Shown: positions 36,182-44,186 of the stretch, in pieces
How the letters are laid out: every line of letters begins with the position of its first letter
Numbering within the stretch: position 1 is the first letter of the stretch
DNA from: Burkholderiales bacterium
GTDB lineage: Bacteria; Pseudomonadota; Gammaproteobacteria; Burkholderiales; Burkholderiaceae_C
NCBI GenBank assembly: GCA_016213205.1
Contig: JACRAZ010000099.1
Location: 1 to 64,000, forward strand
Direction: 5' to 3'
Length of the DNA stretch: 64,000 nt
Translations under genes and position numbers: made by a program
The notes under the pieces: generated by a model
Told to the model about the DNA's origin: nothing
Databases searched by the model: none
What the model saw: only the letters and a program-made list of their open reading frames with translations

Positions 36182-36751
36182 TCAATCGGCTTTCGTCGCC
36201 TTGCCGTCCTTCAGTGCGCGCAGCACGGCGAAGGGGTTCGGCCGCTGCTCGGCCTCGGCGGCTTCGCCCGGCAGATCGGCTGCGGGCAGCGGCAAGGGAC
36301 GCGGGCACCGTTCGTGACGCGGCACCAGCGGCAGCGCGAGCAGCAGTTCGTCCTCCACCAGCTCGCGCAGGTCGAGCCAGCGCGGCAGCGCCAGGACGTC
36401 CTCCTCGAGTTCCGCATCCAGCACCTCGGCCTGGGCCTCGTCACGCACGAACCGGACCCGGGCATCGACGGCCAAGGGCCGCTCGAAGGGTTGCAGGCAG
36501 CGCTGGCAGGTTTGCCAGACAGCGGTCTGCGCCGACAGCGCCAGCCAGAGCTCGTCATCGCCGCCGGCCACGACCCGCCGCTCGCCTCGGGTCGTCCATT
36601 GCACATCGGCCGGCGCGACGTCCTGCGGCGGCGTCTGCGACGCCATCAGGCGCGGCAGTTCAGCCGCCGCCCAGCGCCCGGACAGTTCACCCGCCTGGGT
36701 GGCAAACGCGGCCATGTCAAGGCGCAAAGGGTCGGGAGGACGCGACTTCAT
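36182..36751 (-). CDS. yceD: YceD/DUF177 protein (23S rRNA accumulation)
   Basis: A 189-residue cytosolic protein of the DUF177/YceD family, implicated in 23S rRNA accumulation and usually encoded next to rpmF. CQRCLQPFERPL (a CxxC pair) is the family landmark, followed by an acidic stretch (LDAELEEDVLAL) and WLDLRELVEDELLLALPLVP. The ATG at 36751 is exactly 6 nt after a TACACT element, so the mRNA may be leaderless; a longer frame upstream would cross that promoter. It is divergent from yceF with a 40-bp gap. Confidence 0.9.
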   Translation of the reverse strand: MKSRPPDPLRLDMAAFATQAGELSGRWAAAELPRLMASQTPPQDVAPADVQWTTRGERRVVAGGDDELWLALSAQTAVWQTCQRCLQPFERPLAVDARVRFVRDEAQAEVLDAELEEDVLALPRWLDLRELVEDELLLALPLVPRHERCPRPLPLPAADLPGEAAEAEQRPNPFAVLRALKDGKATKAD

Positions 36752-36757
36752 CGCGGC

Positions 36758-36763
36758 AGTGTA
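36758..36763 (-). promoter_or_regulatory. -10-like element for leaderless yceD
   Basis: On the minus strand TACACT is followed by 6 nt and ATG 36751. No -35 is obvious. A weaker GAGAAT (36776-36781) stands 10 nt before the divergent yceF ATG. Confidence 0.45.
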
Positions 36764-36791
36764 CGGTGCCGATGGGAGAATTCGGGCCCAT

Positions 36792-37397
36792 ATGCCCAAC
36801 GCGCCCCTGCCCCGCCCCACGCTGATCCTCGGGTCGACCTCGCGCTACCGCGCCGAGTTGCTGCAACGCCTGCGCCTGCCATTCCAGACCGTTGCGCCGG
36901 AGGTCGACGAGACGCCCGGCATCGGCGAACCGCCGGCGGCATTGGCCGAGCGGCTGGCGCTGGCCAAGGCGCGCGAGGTGGCTGACCGACACCCCGATGC
37001 CGTGGTGATCGGCTCGGATCAGGTGGCGGACCTGGACGGTCACCCGGTCGGCAAGCCGGGCACGCACGAGCGTGCAGTGGCCCAACTGCACGCCATGCGT
37101 GGCCGGTCCGTCGTGTTCCAGACGGCGGTGGCGGTGGTGCGCCGATCGACCGGTTTCGAGGGCGTACTGCTCGCCCCGGTGCGGGTGCGGTTCCGCCCGC
37201 TCGACGATGCCGAGATCGAGCACTATCTGCGCACCGAACAGCCGTACGACTGCGCCGGCAGCGCCAAGTGCGAGACGCTCGGCATCGCCCTGCTCGAGGC
37301 GATCGAGTCCGACGACCCGACCGCCCTGGTCGGCCTGCCCTTGATCCGGACCTGCACGCTGTTGCGCATGGCCGGCATCGATCCGTTGGCATCGTGA
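36792..37397 (+). CDS. yceF: Maf-like 7-methyl-GTP pyrophosphatase YceF
   Basis: A 201-residue Maf-superfamily nucleotide pyrophosphatase. The start LILGSTSRYRAELLQRL and GSDQVADLDGHPVGKPG match the YceF branch, which hydrolyses m7GTP, rather than the dTTP/UTP-specific YhdE branch. DCAGSAKCETLGIALLEAIE and GLPLIRTCTLL complete the fold. ATG 36792 was chosen; the frame continues upstream across the yceD promoter. The stop overlaps the GTG of the next gene (GTGA), so the two are coupled. Confidence 0.93.
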   Translation: MPNAPLPRPTLILGSTSRYRAELLQRLRLPFQTVAPEVDETPGIGEPPAALAERLALAKAREVADRHPDAVVIGSDQVADLDGHPVGKPGTHERAVAQLHAMRGRSVVFQTAVAVVRRSTGFEGVLLAPVRVRFRPLDDAEIEHYLRTEQPYDCAGSAKCETLGIALLEAIESDDPTALVGLPLIRTCTLLRMAGIDPLAS

Positions 37398-38158
37398 GCG
37401 CGGTCGCGGGCAGCTTGGTCCTGGTGCCCAACACGCTGGACCTGGGCACGGAGGCTGCCGTGGCCTTGCCGGAGGTGCTGCCGCAGGCCGTGATCGAGCG
37501 CGCAGCCAGACTCACGCACTGGGTGGTAGAGAACGCGAAGTCGGCACGCGCCTTCCTCAAACGCGTTGATGCCCTGGTGCCGCTGGCGCAACCGCTGCAG
37601 ACCCTCTCCATCGTGGAACTGCCGCGCCCGCGCAAGGGCGCAAGCGAGCAGGACGACGCGCCGGCGCTGCGCGCGCTGCTGGCGCCGGCGGTGAGCGGCC
37701 ATGACATCGGCCTGCTCAGCGAGGCCGGCCTGCCGGCAGTGGCCGACCCGGGCGCCCGGCTGGTGCAGGTGGCGCATGGCCTCGGTTTGCGGGTGGAGCC
37801 GATGTCCGGTCCGAGCGCGCTGCTGCTGGCCTTGTCGGCCAGCGGTCTGAACGGCCAGAGCTTCGCGTTCGTGGGCTACCTGCCGGTGGACGCCGGCGCA
37901 CGGGCCGCTCGCATCCGCGAACTGGACACCCTGTCCCGGCGCAGCAGCCAGACCCAGATCGCGATCGAGACGCCCTACCGCAACGCGGCCCTGCTGGCCG
38001 CCCTGGTCCAGCACCTGCAGCCGGGCACACAGCTCAGTGTGGCCTGCGGGCTCACGCTGCCGGACGGCTGGTGTCGCACCATGCCCGTCCAGGCCTGGCG
38101 CACAACGGCCTGCACACTGCCGGACCGTTACCCTGCCGTGTTCTGCTGGCTCGCGTGA
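37394..38158 (+). CDS. RsmI-like SAM-dependent (tetrapyrrole-methylase fold) methyltransferase
   Basis: A 254-residue protein of the tetrapyrrole/corrin methylase fold. LVLVPNTLDLG, LLSEAGLPAVADPGARLV and MSGPSALLLALSASGLNGQ, followed by FAFVGYLP, parallel the RsmI 16S rRNA C1402 2'-O-methyltransferase, but the protein is shorter and its first motif differs, so it is likely a paralogue (the Maf-linked type seen in Burkholderiales) rather than RsmI itself. The GTG at 37394 overlaps the yceF stop; a longer frame runs inside yceF. The substrate is unknown. Confidence 0.8.
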   Translation: MSAVAGSLVLVPNTLDLGTEAAVALPEVLPQAVIERAARLTHWVVENAKSARAFLKRVDALVPLAQPLQTLSIVELPRPRKGASEQDDAPALRALLAPAVSGHDIGLLSEAGLPAVADPGARLVQVAHGLGLRVEPMSGPSALLLALSASGLNGQSFAFVGYLPVDAGARAARIRELDTLSRRSSQTQIAIETPYRNAALLAALVQHLQPGTQLSVACGLTLPDGWCRTMPVQAWRTTACTLPDRYPAVFCWLA

Positions 38159-38194
38159 GCCGGCCCCGTGCAGCGAGGCAGGGCGCCGTCACGG

Positions 38195-38235
38195 CCACTG
38201 GCAACGCGCCGCGAAAGGGCCTGCGCGGCCAGTGG
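38195..38235. terminator. Inverted repeat between convergent methyltransferase and helicase genes
   Basis: CCACTGGC and GCCAGTGG (8 bp) flank a 25-nt loop that contains a further GCGC pairing. It lies in the 83-nt gap between convergent stops. No T-tract. Confidence 0.35.
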
Positions 38236-38241
38236 TCCGGA

Positions 38242-39732
38242 TCAGGCGCTGCCGCCGCCCAGCAGTGACGCCACCTTGCGTTTGGCGCGGATGCTCGATG
38301 TGAGGCCGGTACGCGCAGGCGCCGGCGTCGGAGCCGCGGCCTTGCCCTCCCAGGCCGGCCGCTGGTCGGCCGCCACGGTGGGCTCGTAGGGCTTGTCGAA
38401 GAACGGGTCGGCCGCACGGGCCGGGGCTCGGCTGGGCGTGCTGGTCACCCGCCGGTCGTCGTCTCGCTGCCGCGGCGCACGTTCGTCATCGTCACGGCTG
38501 CGTGGTGCGCGTTCTTCGTCATCCCGGTAACGCGGTGGCCGACGCGGCCGCTCGTCGTCGAACTCCAGCGCCTCGAGCTCGATCTTGGTCTTGATCAGCT
38601 TCTCGATGTCCGAGATCAGCCGCGTGTCGTCGCGGTCCACCAGCGTGACGGCCAATCCCGAAGCGCCTGCGCGGCCGGTGCGGCCGATGCGGTGCACGTA
38701 GTCCTCGGCGTTGAAGGGCACGTCGAAATTGAACACTGCCGGCAGATCGGCGATGTCCAGCCCGCGCGCCGCGACATCGGTGGCCACCAGCACCTCCACC
38801 TCGCCGCGCTTGAACGCGTCCAGCGACTTCAGCCGCTCGTCCTGCGACTTGTCGCCGTGCAGCGCCGCGGTCTTGAGGCCATCGCGCTCGAACGAGCGGG
38901 CCAGGCGGGCGGCGCCGAGCTTGGAATTGACGAACACGATCGCCTGCGTCAGCGCGCGCTGGCGCAGCAGTTGGCGCACGGCGCGGCGCTTGTCGTCTTC
39001 GGCGACGCTGTAGAAGCGCTGCTCCACCGTGGAGGCCGTGGCGTTCGGCCGCGCCACCTCCACCGTCACCGGGTCTTGCAGATAGCTTTGCGCCAGCCGC
39101 TTGATCTCCGGCGAGAACGTGGCAGAAAACAGCAGCGTCTGCCGCTGCTTGGGCAGGTAGGACAGGATGCGCTGCAGGTCAGGAAGGAAGCCGATGTCGA
39201 GCATGCGGTCGGCTTCGTCGAGCACCACGTACTCCACCTGGTTCAGCACGCAGTTCTTGGCCTCGATGTGGTCGAGCAGCCGGCCCGGCGTGGCGATGAG
39301 CACCTCGACACCCCGCTTGAGCTCGGCGGTCTGCGGCTTCATGTCGATGCCGCCGAACACCACGGCGGCCCGCAGGTTGGTGTGCTTGGCGTAGGTCTTG
39401 ACGTTCTTGGCCACCTGGTCGGCCAGCTCGCGCGTGGGTGCGATCACCAGGGCCCGCACAGGGTGCCGCGCCGGCGACATCGAGGGGTTCTCGTGGCGCA
39501 GCATCTTCTGCAGCAGCGGCAACGTGAAGGCAGCCGTCTTGCCGGTGCCGGTTTGCGCAGCGCCCATCACGTCGCGCCCCGCCAGTACGATGGGAATGGC
39601 CTTGGCCTGGATGGGCGTCAGTGCCGTGTAGCCGGAATCGGCAACGGCCCGCAACAGCTTGGCGTCGAGGGCGAGGGTGTCGAAGCGTTGCGGCAGGGTT
39701 GCCGTGTCGACGGGCGGTGCAGAGTCGGTCAT
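38242..39732 (-). CDS. rhlE: DEAD-box RNA helicase, RhlE type
   Basis: A 496-residue ATP-dependent RNA helicase. Motif Q region is GYTALTPIQ, Walker A AQTGTGKT, motif Ia PTRELADQV, II DEAD, III SAT, and V/VI include ATDVAARGLDI and HRIGRTGRAG. The last 110 residues are a basic/acidic disordered tail with Arg-Asp repeats (RDDEERAPRSRDDDERAPR), ending in SIRAKRKVASLLGGGSA, typical of betaproteobacterial RhlE. ATG 39732 lies 9 nt after a GATAAT element; the TTG at 39768 further upstream is unlikely. RhlE acts in ribosome assembly and RNA decay, possibly with RNase E. Confidence 0.92.
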   Translation of the reverse strand: MTDSAPPVDTATLPQRFDTLALDAKLLRAVADSGYTALTPIQAKAIPIVLAGRDVMGAAQTGTGKTAAFTLPLLQKMLRHENPSMSPARHPVRALVIAPTRELADQVAKNVKTYAKHTNLRAAVVFGGIDMKPQTAELKRGVEVLIATPGRLLDHIEAKNCVLNQVEYVVLDEADRMLDIGFLPDLQRILSYLPKQRQTLLFSATFSPEIKRLAQSYLQDPVTVEVARPNATASTVEQRFYSVAEDDKRRAVRQLLRQRALTQAIVFVNSKLGAARLARSFERDGLKTAALHGDKSQDERLKSLDAFKRGEVEVLVATDVAARGLDIADLPAVFNFDVPFNAEDYVHRIGRTGRAGASGLAVTLVDRDDTRLISDIEKLIKTKIELEALEFDDERPRRPPRYRDDEERAPRSRDDDERAPRQRDDDRRVTSTPSRAPARAADPFFDKPYEPTVAADQRPAWEGKAAAPTPAPARTGLTSSIRAKRKVASLLGGGSA

Positions 39733-39741
39733 GAACCGGGG

Positions 39742-39747
39742 ATTATC
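39742..39747 (-). promoter_or_regulatory. -10-like element for rhlE with minimal leader
   Basis: On the minus strand GATAAT (one mismatch to TATAAT) is 9 nt before ATG 39732, leaving a predicted leader of about 2-3 nt. Confidence 0.4.
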
Positions 39748-39823
39748 CCTGAGTGGCGTGACATGCAAACACCCCGCCGGGGAAACCTCGCCTTCGCGGC
39801 CGCCGGCGCCTGGGGCGGCCCCC

Positions 39824-39829
39824 TACAAT
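39824..39829 (+). promoter_or_regulatory. -10-like element before rfbD
   Basis: TACAAT is 10 nt before the first in-frame ATG (39840) and 58 nt before the ATG at 39888. Transcription would begin near 39836. No -35 is recognisable. Confidence 0.35.
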
Positions 39830-39887
39830 CGCGCGCCTGATGTCTGCCCACCCGATGGCCAAGGCGCCTGCCGACGACGCACCTCCG

Positions 39888-40802
39888 ATGAAGCTGCTGC
39901 TGCTGGGCCCCGATGGCCAGGTGGGCTGGGAGCTGCGCCGTGCGCTGGCACCGCTGGGCGAGGTGATGGCCATCGGCCGTCGTGATGGCGCCGACCTGAG
40001 CCGCCCCGCCGAGCTGGGCACGCTGGTGCGCACCTTGAGGCCCGACATCATCGTCAATGCCGCAGCCTATACCGCCGTGGACCGCGCCGAGAGCGAGCCC
40101 GGCCTGGCGCACACCGTCAACGCGGTGTCCCCAGGGGTGCTTGCCCGGGAGGCCGCCGCCAGCGGTGCCTGGCTCGTGCACTACAGCACCGACTACGTAT
40201 TCGACGGCTCGGGCGACCAGCCGCGCGATGAGACCGCGGCCACCGGCCCGCTCAGCGCCTACGGCCGGACCAAGCTCGAGGGCGAGGAGCAGATCCGCGC
40301 CAGCGGCTGCCAGCACCTGATCCTGCGCACCAGCTGGGTGTATGCCGCGCGCGGCGGCAACTTTGCGCAGACCATGCTGCGCCTGGCCGCCCAACGTGAG
40401 CGGCTGACGGTCGTCGACGACCAGGTCGGCGCACCCACGGGCGCCGACCTGCTGGCCGACGTGGCCGCGCACATGCTGCGGCGCGTGGCGGGGGCACCCG
40501 GGCTTTCCGGCACCTACCATGTCTGCGCCGCGGGGCACACCAGCTGGTGTGGCTATGCGCGCCATGTGATCGATTGGGTGCGCGCCCGCGGCATGCCACT
40601 GCGGGTGGCGCCTGGCGCCGTGGAAGCCATTCCCAGCAGCGCCTACCCGGTGCCGGCCCGCCGGCCCTTGAACTCACGCCTGGACACCGGCAAGCTGCGC
40701 CGCGACTTCGGACTGGTGATGCCCCCGTGGCAATCCGGCGTCGAGCGCATGCTGGCCGAAACCACGGTGCTTCCCACCCACCCGACGTCTGAACCCGCAT
40801 GA
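39888..40802 (+). CDS. rfbD: dTDP-4-dehydrorhamnose reductase
   Basis: A 304-residue NADPH-dependent reductase (RmlD/RfbD), the last step of dTDP-L-rhamnose synthesis. LLLGPDGQVGWELRRAL is the Rossmann start; VNAAAYTAVDRAE, STDYVFDG and AYGRTKLEGE (catalytic Tyr and Lys) follow. The family normally begins as MKLLLLG, so ATG 39888 was chosen; an ATG at 39840 would add 16 residues and, given the -10 at 39824, would be nearly leaderless, so it cannot be excluded. The stop overlaps rfbC by 4 nt. Confidence 0.93.
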   Translation: MKLLLLGPDGQVGWELRRALAPLGEVMAIGRRDGADLSRPAELGTLVRTLRPDIIVNAAAYTAVDRAESEPGLAHTVNAVSPGVLAREAAASGAWLVHYSTDYVFDGSGDQPRDETAATGPLSAYGRTKLEGEEQIRASGCQHLILRTSWVYAARGGNFAQTMLRLAAQRERLTVVDDQVGAPTGADLLADVAAHMLRRVAGAPGLSGTYHVCAAGHTSWCGYARHVIDWVRARGMPLRVAPGAVEAIPSSAYPVPARRPLNSRLDTGKLRRDFGLVMPPWQSGVERMLAETTVLPTHPTSEPA

Positions 40803-41362
40803 ACTTCCTCGCCACCGACCTGCCCGGCGTCGTGATCGTCGAGCCCGCCGTGTTCAGCGACGAGCGCGGCTGGTTCATGGAAAGCTTCAACCAGCAACGC
40901 TTCGCTGCCGGCCTGGCCACGCTGGGCCTGCCGGTGCCACGCCCGTTTGTGCAGGACAACGAGTCCTGCTCGCGCCGCGGCGTGCTGCGGGGGCTGCACT
41001 ACCAGTTGCCGCCCCAGCCCCAAGGCAAGCTGGTGCGGGTGACCCAGGGGGCCGCGTTCGATGTGGCGGTGGACATCCGCCGCCGCTCGCCGCACTTCGG
41101 CCGCTGGGTGGGGGTGGAGCTCAGCGCCGCGAACCGGCGCCAGCTGTGGATTCCGGAAGGCTTTGCACACGGCTTCGTCGCGCTGGAAGACGACACCCGC
41201 TTCGCCTACAAGACCACCGACTTCTATGCCAGGGACTGCGAGCGCGCGATCGTCTGGAACGATCCGTCCATCGGCATCCGCTGGCCCGCGGGCCTCACGC
41301 CGCTGCTGGCCCCGAAGGACGCCTCGGCGCCCGGGCTCGCCGACGCCGAAGTCTTTGACTGA
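40799..41362 (+). CDS. rfbC: dTDP-4-dehydrorhamnose 3,5-epimerase
   Basis: A 187-residue cupin-fold epimerase (RmlC). The catalytic His is in RGLHYQLPP and the family blocks FVQDNESCSRRGVLRG, LWIPEGFAHGFVALED and DTRFAYKTTDFYA are all present. It is coupled to rfbD (ATGA). The companion genes rfbA and rfbB needed for dTDP-rhamnose are not in the window. Rhamnose made here could be the donor for the glycosyltransferases that follow. Confidence 0.96.
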   Translation: MNFLATDLPGVVIVEPAVFSDERGWFMESFNQQRFAAGLATLGLPVPRPFVQDNESCSRRGVLRGLHYQLPPQPQGKLVRVTQGAAFDVAVDIRRRSPHFGRWVGVELSAANRRQLWIPEGFAHGFVALEDDTRFAYKTTDFYARDCERAIVWNDPSIGIRWPAGLTPLLAPKDASAPGLADAEVFD

Positions 41363-41386
41363 GCCATTTTCCGGAACCACCGCACC

Positions 41387-42430
41387 GTGAACACTCCCAC
41401 CCGCTACGAGCAGCTCCAGCAATCTCTCCGTGAAGCGCCGCACACCTGGCTCGTGACCGGCGTGGCCGGCTTCATCGGCAGCCACCTGCTCGAGACGCTG
41501 CTCTCGCTTGGCCAGCAGGTCGTCGGGCTCGACAACTTCGCCACCGGCCACCGGCACAACCTGGCCGATGTGCAGGCCACGGTCGGCCCGGCAGCCTGGT
41601 CGCGCTTTCGCATGATCGAAGGCGACATCCGCCGCCTCGACGACTGCCGTGCCGCCTGCGAGGGCGTGGACCTGGTGCTGCACCAGGCGGCGCTGGGCTC
41701 GGTGCCGCGATCGCTGGCCGACCCCATCACCACCAACGACGTGAACATCGGCGGCTTCCTGAACATGCTGGTGGCCGCGCGCGATGCCAAGGTGCGGCGC
41801 TTCGTCTATGCCGCCAGCAGCTCCACCTATGGCGACCATCCCGGCCTGCCCAAGCTCGAGCATGCGATCGGCAACCCGCTGTCCCCCTATGCGGTGACGA
41901 AGTACGTCAACGAGCTGTACGCCTCGGTCTTTGCGCGCAGCTATGGCATGGCCTCGATCGGGCTGCGCTACTTCAACGTGTTCGGTCCGCGCCAGGACCC
42001 CGAAGGCGCGTACGCAGCCGTGATCCCGCGCTGGGCCGCGGCCATGCTGCGGGGCGAGCCGGTCTTCATCAATGGCGATGGCGAAACCAGCCGCGACTTC
42101 TGCTTCGTGGCCAACGCCGTGCAGGCCAACCTGCTGGCCGCGACGACAGACCGGGACGATGCGATCAACGAGGTCTACAACGTGGCCGTGGGCGACCAGA
42201 CCACGCTGAACCAGTTGCACGCGATGCTCGCCGCCGACCTGGCCGCCAGCCGCCCTGGCCTGGTGGTGCCGGCGCCGCAGTACCGTGACTTCCGGGCCGG
42301 TGACGTGCGCCACTCGCGGGCCGACATCGGCAAGGCCCACCTGCGCCTGGGTTACGCCCCTTCGCACGACATCCGCGCCGGCATGGGCGTGGTCGCGCAC
42401 TGGTACGCCGCCCGCACGCCGGCGGCCTGA
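41387..42430 (+). CDS. UDP-GlcNAc/GalNAc C4-epimerase, WbpP-like
   Basis: A 347-residue extended short-chain dehydrogenase/epimerase. The NAD motif is [13 protein letters not shown] (near residue 26), the catalytic region [13 protein letters not shown] and [14 protein letters not shown] (Tyr-x3-Lys), and [21 protein letters not shown] is typical of the WbpP/TviC group, which interconverts UDP-GlcNAc and UDP-GalNAc (or the uronic acids). The N-terminal extension of about 20 residues also fits WbpP. The start is a GTG at 41387, 24 nt after rfbC. Exact substrate is inferred by family. Confidence 0.85.
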   Translation: MNTPTRYEQLQQSLREAPHTWLVTGVAGFIGSHLLETLLSLGQQVVGLDNFATGHRHNLADVQATVGPAAWSRFRMIEGDIRRLDDCRAACEGVDLVLHQAALGSVPRSLADPITTNDVNIGGFLNMLVAARDAKVRRFVYAASSSTYGDHPGLPKLEHAIGNPLSPYAVTKYVNELYASVFARSYGMASIGLRYFNVFGPRQDPEGAYAAVIPRWAAAMLRGEPVFINGDGETSRDFCFVANAVQANLLAATTDRDDAINEVYNVAVGDQTTLNQLHAMLAADLAASRPGLVVPAPQYRDFRAGDVRHSRADIGKAHLRLGYAPSHDIRAGMGVVAHWYAARTPAA

Positions 42431-42446
42431 CCCCGGGCCGCCGCGG

Positions 42447-42471
42447 CCTGGCGCGCCAGCGTGCCGCCAGG
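42447..42471 (+). terminator. Hairpin after the epimerase gene
   Basis: CCTGGCG and CGCCAGG form a 7-bp stem with an 11-nt loop that contains an alternative pairing. There is no T-tract. It may end the rfbDC-epimerase transcript. Confidence 0.35.
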
Positions 42472-42540
42472 TGACGTGAGACACATGACCAAGGACCTGC
42501 CACCCCTCGGATGACGGACGGCAGCGGGGTGCTGCGTCCC

Positions 42541-42546
42541 TATACT
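42541..42546 (+). promoter_or_regulatory. -10-like element for the kinase operon
   Basis: TATACT (one mismatch) is 38 nt before the kinase ATG at 42585. No clear -35 is seen at 16-18 nt. It suggests an independent promoter for the kinase-lipoprotein pair. Confidence 0.35.
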
Positions 42547-42584
42547 CGCGGCGATCCGATTGCCGGCCGCGAGCCCCTGCACGC

Positions 42585-44186
42585 ATGAACTTCCCAGGGC
42601 CATTGACCCAGCTCGGGCGATACCAGCTCACGAGTGTGCTCGGGCGTGGCGCAATGGGCCTGGTCTATGAGGCGAACGACCCGCGCCTGGGGCGCAAGGT
42701 GGCGGTCAAGACCATCCTCAAGAGCCACCTGCTCGACGACGCGATGGCGCGCGACTACTCCGCGCGCTTCGTTCGCGAGGCACAGGCCGCAGCGCGCCTG
42801 AACCACCCGAACATCGTCACGGTGTTCGACTTCGGTGAGGAAGACGAGGTCGCCTACATCGTGATGGAGTTCATCGAGGGCCGCGAGCTGGCGCAGCACT
42901 TCGAGGACAACCACTTCTTCGACCGTGCCAACGCGGTGCGCATCATGTGCGAGCTGCTCGATGCGCTGTCCTATGCCCACGACCGCGGCATCGTGCACCG
43001 GGACATCAAGCCCGCCAACGTGATGATCGACCGGCAGGGCCGCGTCAAGCTCACCGACTTCGGTGTTGCGCGGCTGGCCGATTCCAACGCCGATCGCACC
43101 TTGCCCGGCACGATGGTCGGCACGCCGAGCTACATGTCGCCCGAGCAGATCCAGGGCCAGGCCGTGGGTTCGCGGGCCGACCTGTTCGCCGCCGGCGTCA
43201 TCCTCTACCAGTTCCTCACGCACCAGAAGCCTTTCACCGGCGCGGGCCAGTGGACCATCCAGCGCAAGATCGTCAGCGAGGATCCCGTCCCGCCCTCGTT
43301 CGCCAACCAGGACGTGCCGCCGGTGTTCGACGCCATCGTGCAGCGCGCACTGGCCAAGCACCCGGACCAGCGCTACCAGACGGCCGCGGCCTTCGCGACC
43401 GACCTGCGGCGAGCACTCGGGCCGCCCAGCACCGGGTTCGACGACCCGGAGGCCACGGTGATCGCCAGCCGCCCGATGCCCGCGCGCTTCCTGGCGGAGG
43501 GATCGACGCCGCCGGTCGCAGCGCCATCGACCGGCCCCGCCCTCGGGTCCGTGGCGGCCACCGGCGCTGTGGCCGGGCGCACGGCCACCGCGGCGCCGTT
43601 CACGCCGCCAACAGCCAGCAAACCCAGCACACCCAGCCGCACCGCGTCGCCGCGCACCGGGTTGATCGCCGCTGCAGGTGGCGCAGCTGCGTTGGCCGTG
43701 GCCCTGGGCTGGTGGTTCGTGCGTGACACCTCGCCGTCGATGACGGCCGGGCCCGCGCTGGCCGCCTCGATGCCGGCAGCCGCGCCAACACCAGCCCCGA
43801 CCTCGGCCACCAGCCTGCCGTCGGGCAACCGGCCCCCGGCAGCGCAGGACGGGTCGCCTTCTGCGACCGCCGGCGCCGCAAGCACCCCATTGGCCGCGAC
43901 CCCAGCCGTCACGCCCGCCGGGCCGGCGCCCACCCGGCCCACCGCCCGCGTGGCGCCCCCACCCACGCAGGCCGATGGTGCCTTGCGGCCCGCAGCGGCA
44001 GCACCGCCCAGCGCGGCGCGAACCACAGGCACCGGGAGTACAGTCGGCGCCAGGGACAGCCCCGCTGCGACACAGCCCTCGAAGGCCAACGCCGCACGCT
44101 GCGCAGACTTGCTGCAGCGCCTGCAACTGGGTGAGGACCTCTCTCCCGAGAACCTCAACATGTTCCAGAAGGAGTGCAAGCGATGA
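42585..44186 (+). CDS. Membrane-anchored eukaryotic-type Ser/Thr protein kinase
   Basis: A 533-residue Hanks-type kinase. The Gly-loop is GRGAMG (20-25), the ATP Lys is K42, the catalytic loop HRDIKPANV (138-146, Asp140), the DFG motif is at 158-160 and the activation segment ends GTPSYMSPEQ. All catalytic residues are intact. After the kinase domain (ends near 280) come a Ser/Thr/Pro/Ala-rich linker, one TM segment (359-379) and an Ala/Pro-rich periplasmic part ending in a small conserved-looking tail (CADLLQRLQLGEDLSPENLN). No PASTA repeats. The stop overlaps the next gene, an OmpA-type lipoprotein, so they likely work together. Confidence 0.93.
   Translation: MNFPGPLTQLGRYQLTSVLGRGAMGLVYEANDPRLGRKVAVKTILKSHLLDDAMARDYSARFVREAQAAARLNHPNIVTVFDFGEEDEVAYIVMEFIEGRELAQHFEDNHFFDRANAVRIMCELLDALSYAHDRGIVHRDIKPANVMIDRQGRVKLTDFGVARLADSNADRTLPGTMVGTPSYMSPEQIQGQAVGSRADLFAAGVILYQFLTHQKPFTGAGQWTIQRKIVSEDPVPPSFANQDVPPVFDAIVQRALAKHPDQRYQTAAAFATDLRRALGPPSTGFDDPEATVIASRPMPARFLAEGSTPPVAAPSTGPALGSVAATGAVAGRTATAAPFTPPTASKPSTPSRTASPRTGLIAAAGGAAALAVALGWWFVRDTSPSMTAGPALAASMPAAAPTPAPTSATSLPSGNRPPAAQDGSPSATAGAASTPLAATPAVTPAGPAPTRPTARVAPPPTQADGALRPAAAAPPSAARTTGTGSTVGARDSPAATQPSKANAARCADLLQRLQLGEDLSPENLNMFQKECKR

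Noticed and set aside
37268-37393. Upstream extension of the RsmI-like gene inside yceF
   Set aside because: The extension is Arg/Pro-rich shadow sequence; the GTG at 37394 overlapping the yceF stop fits the fold start.
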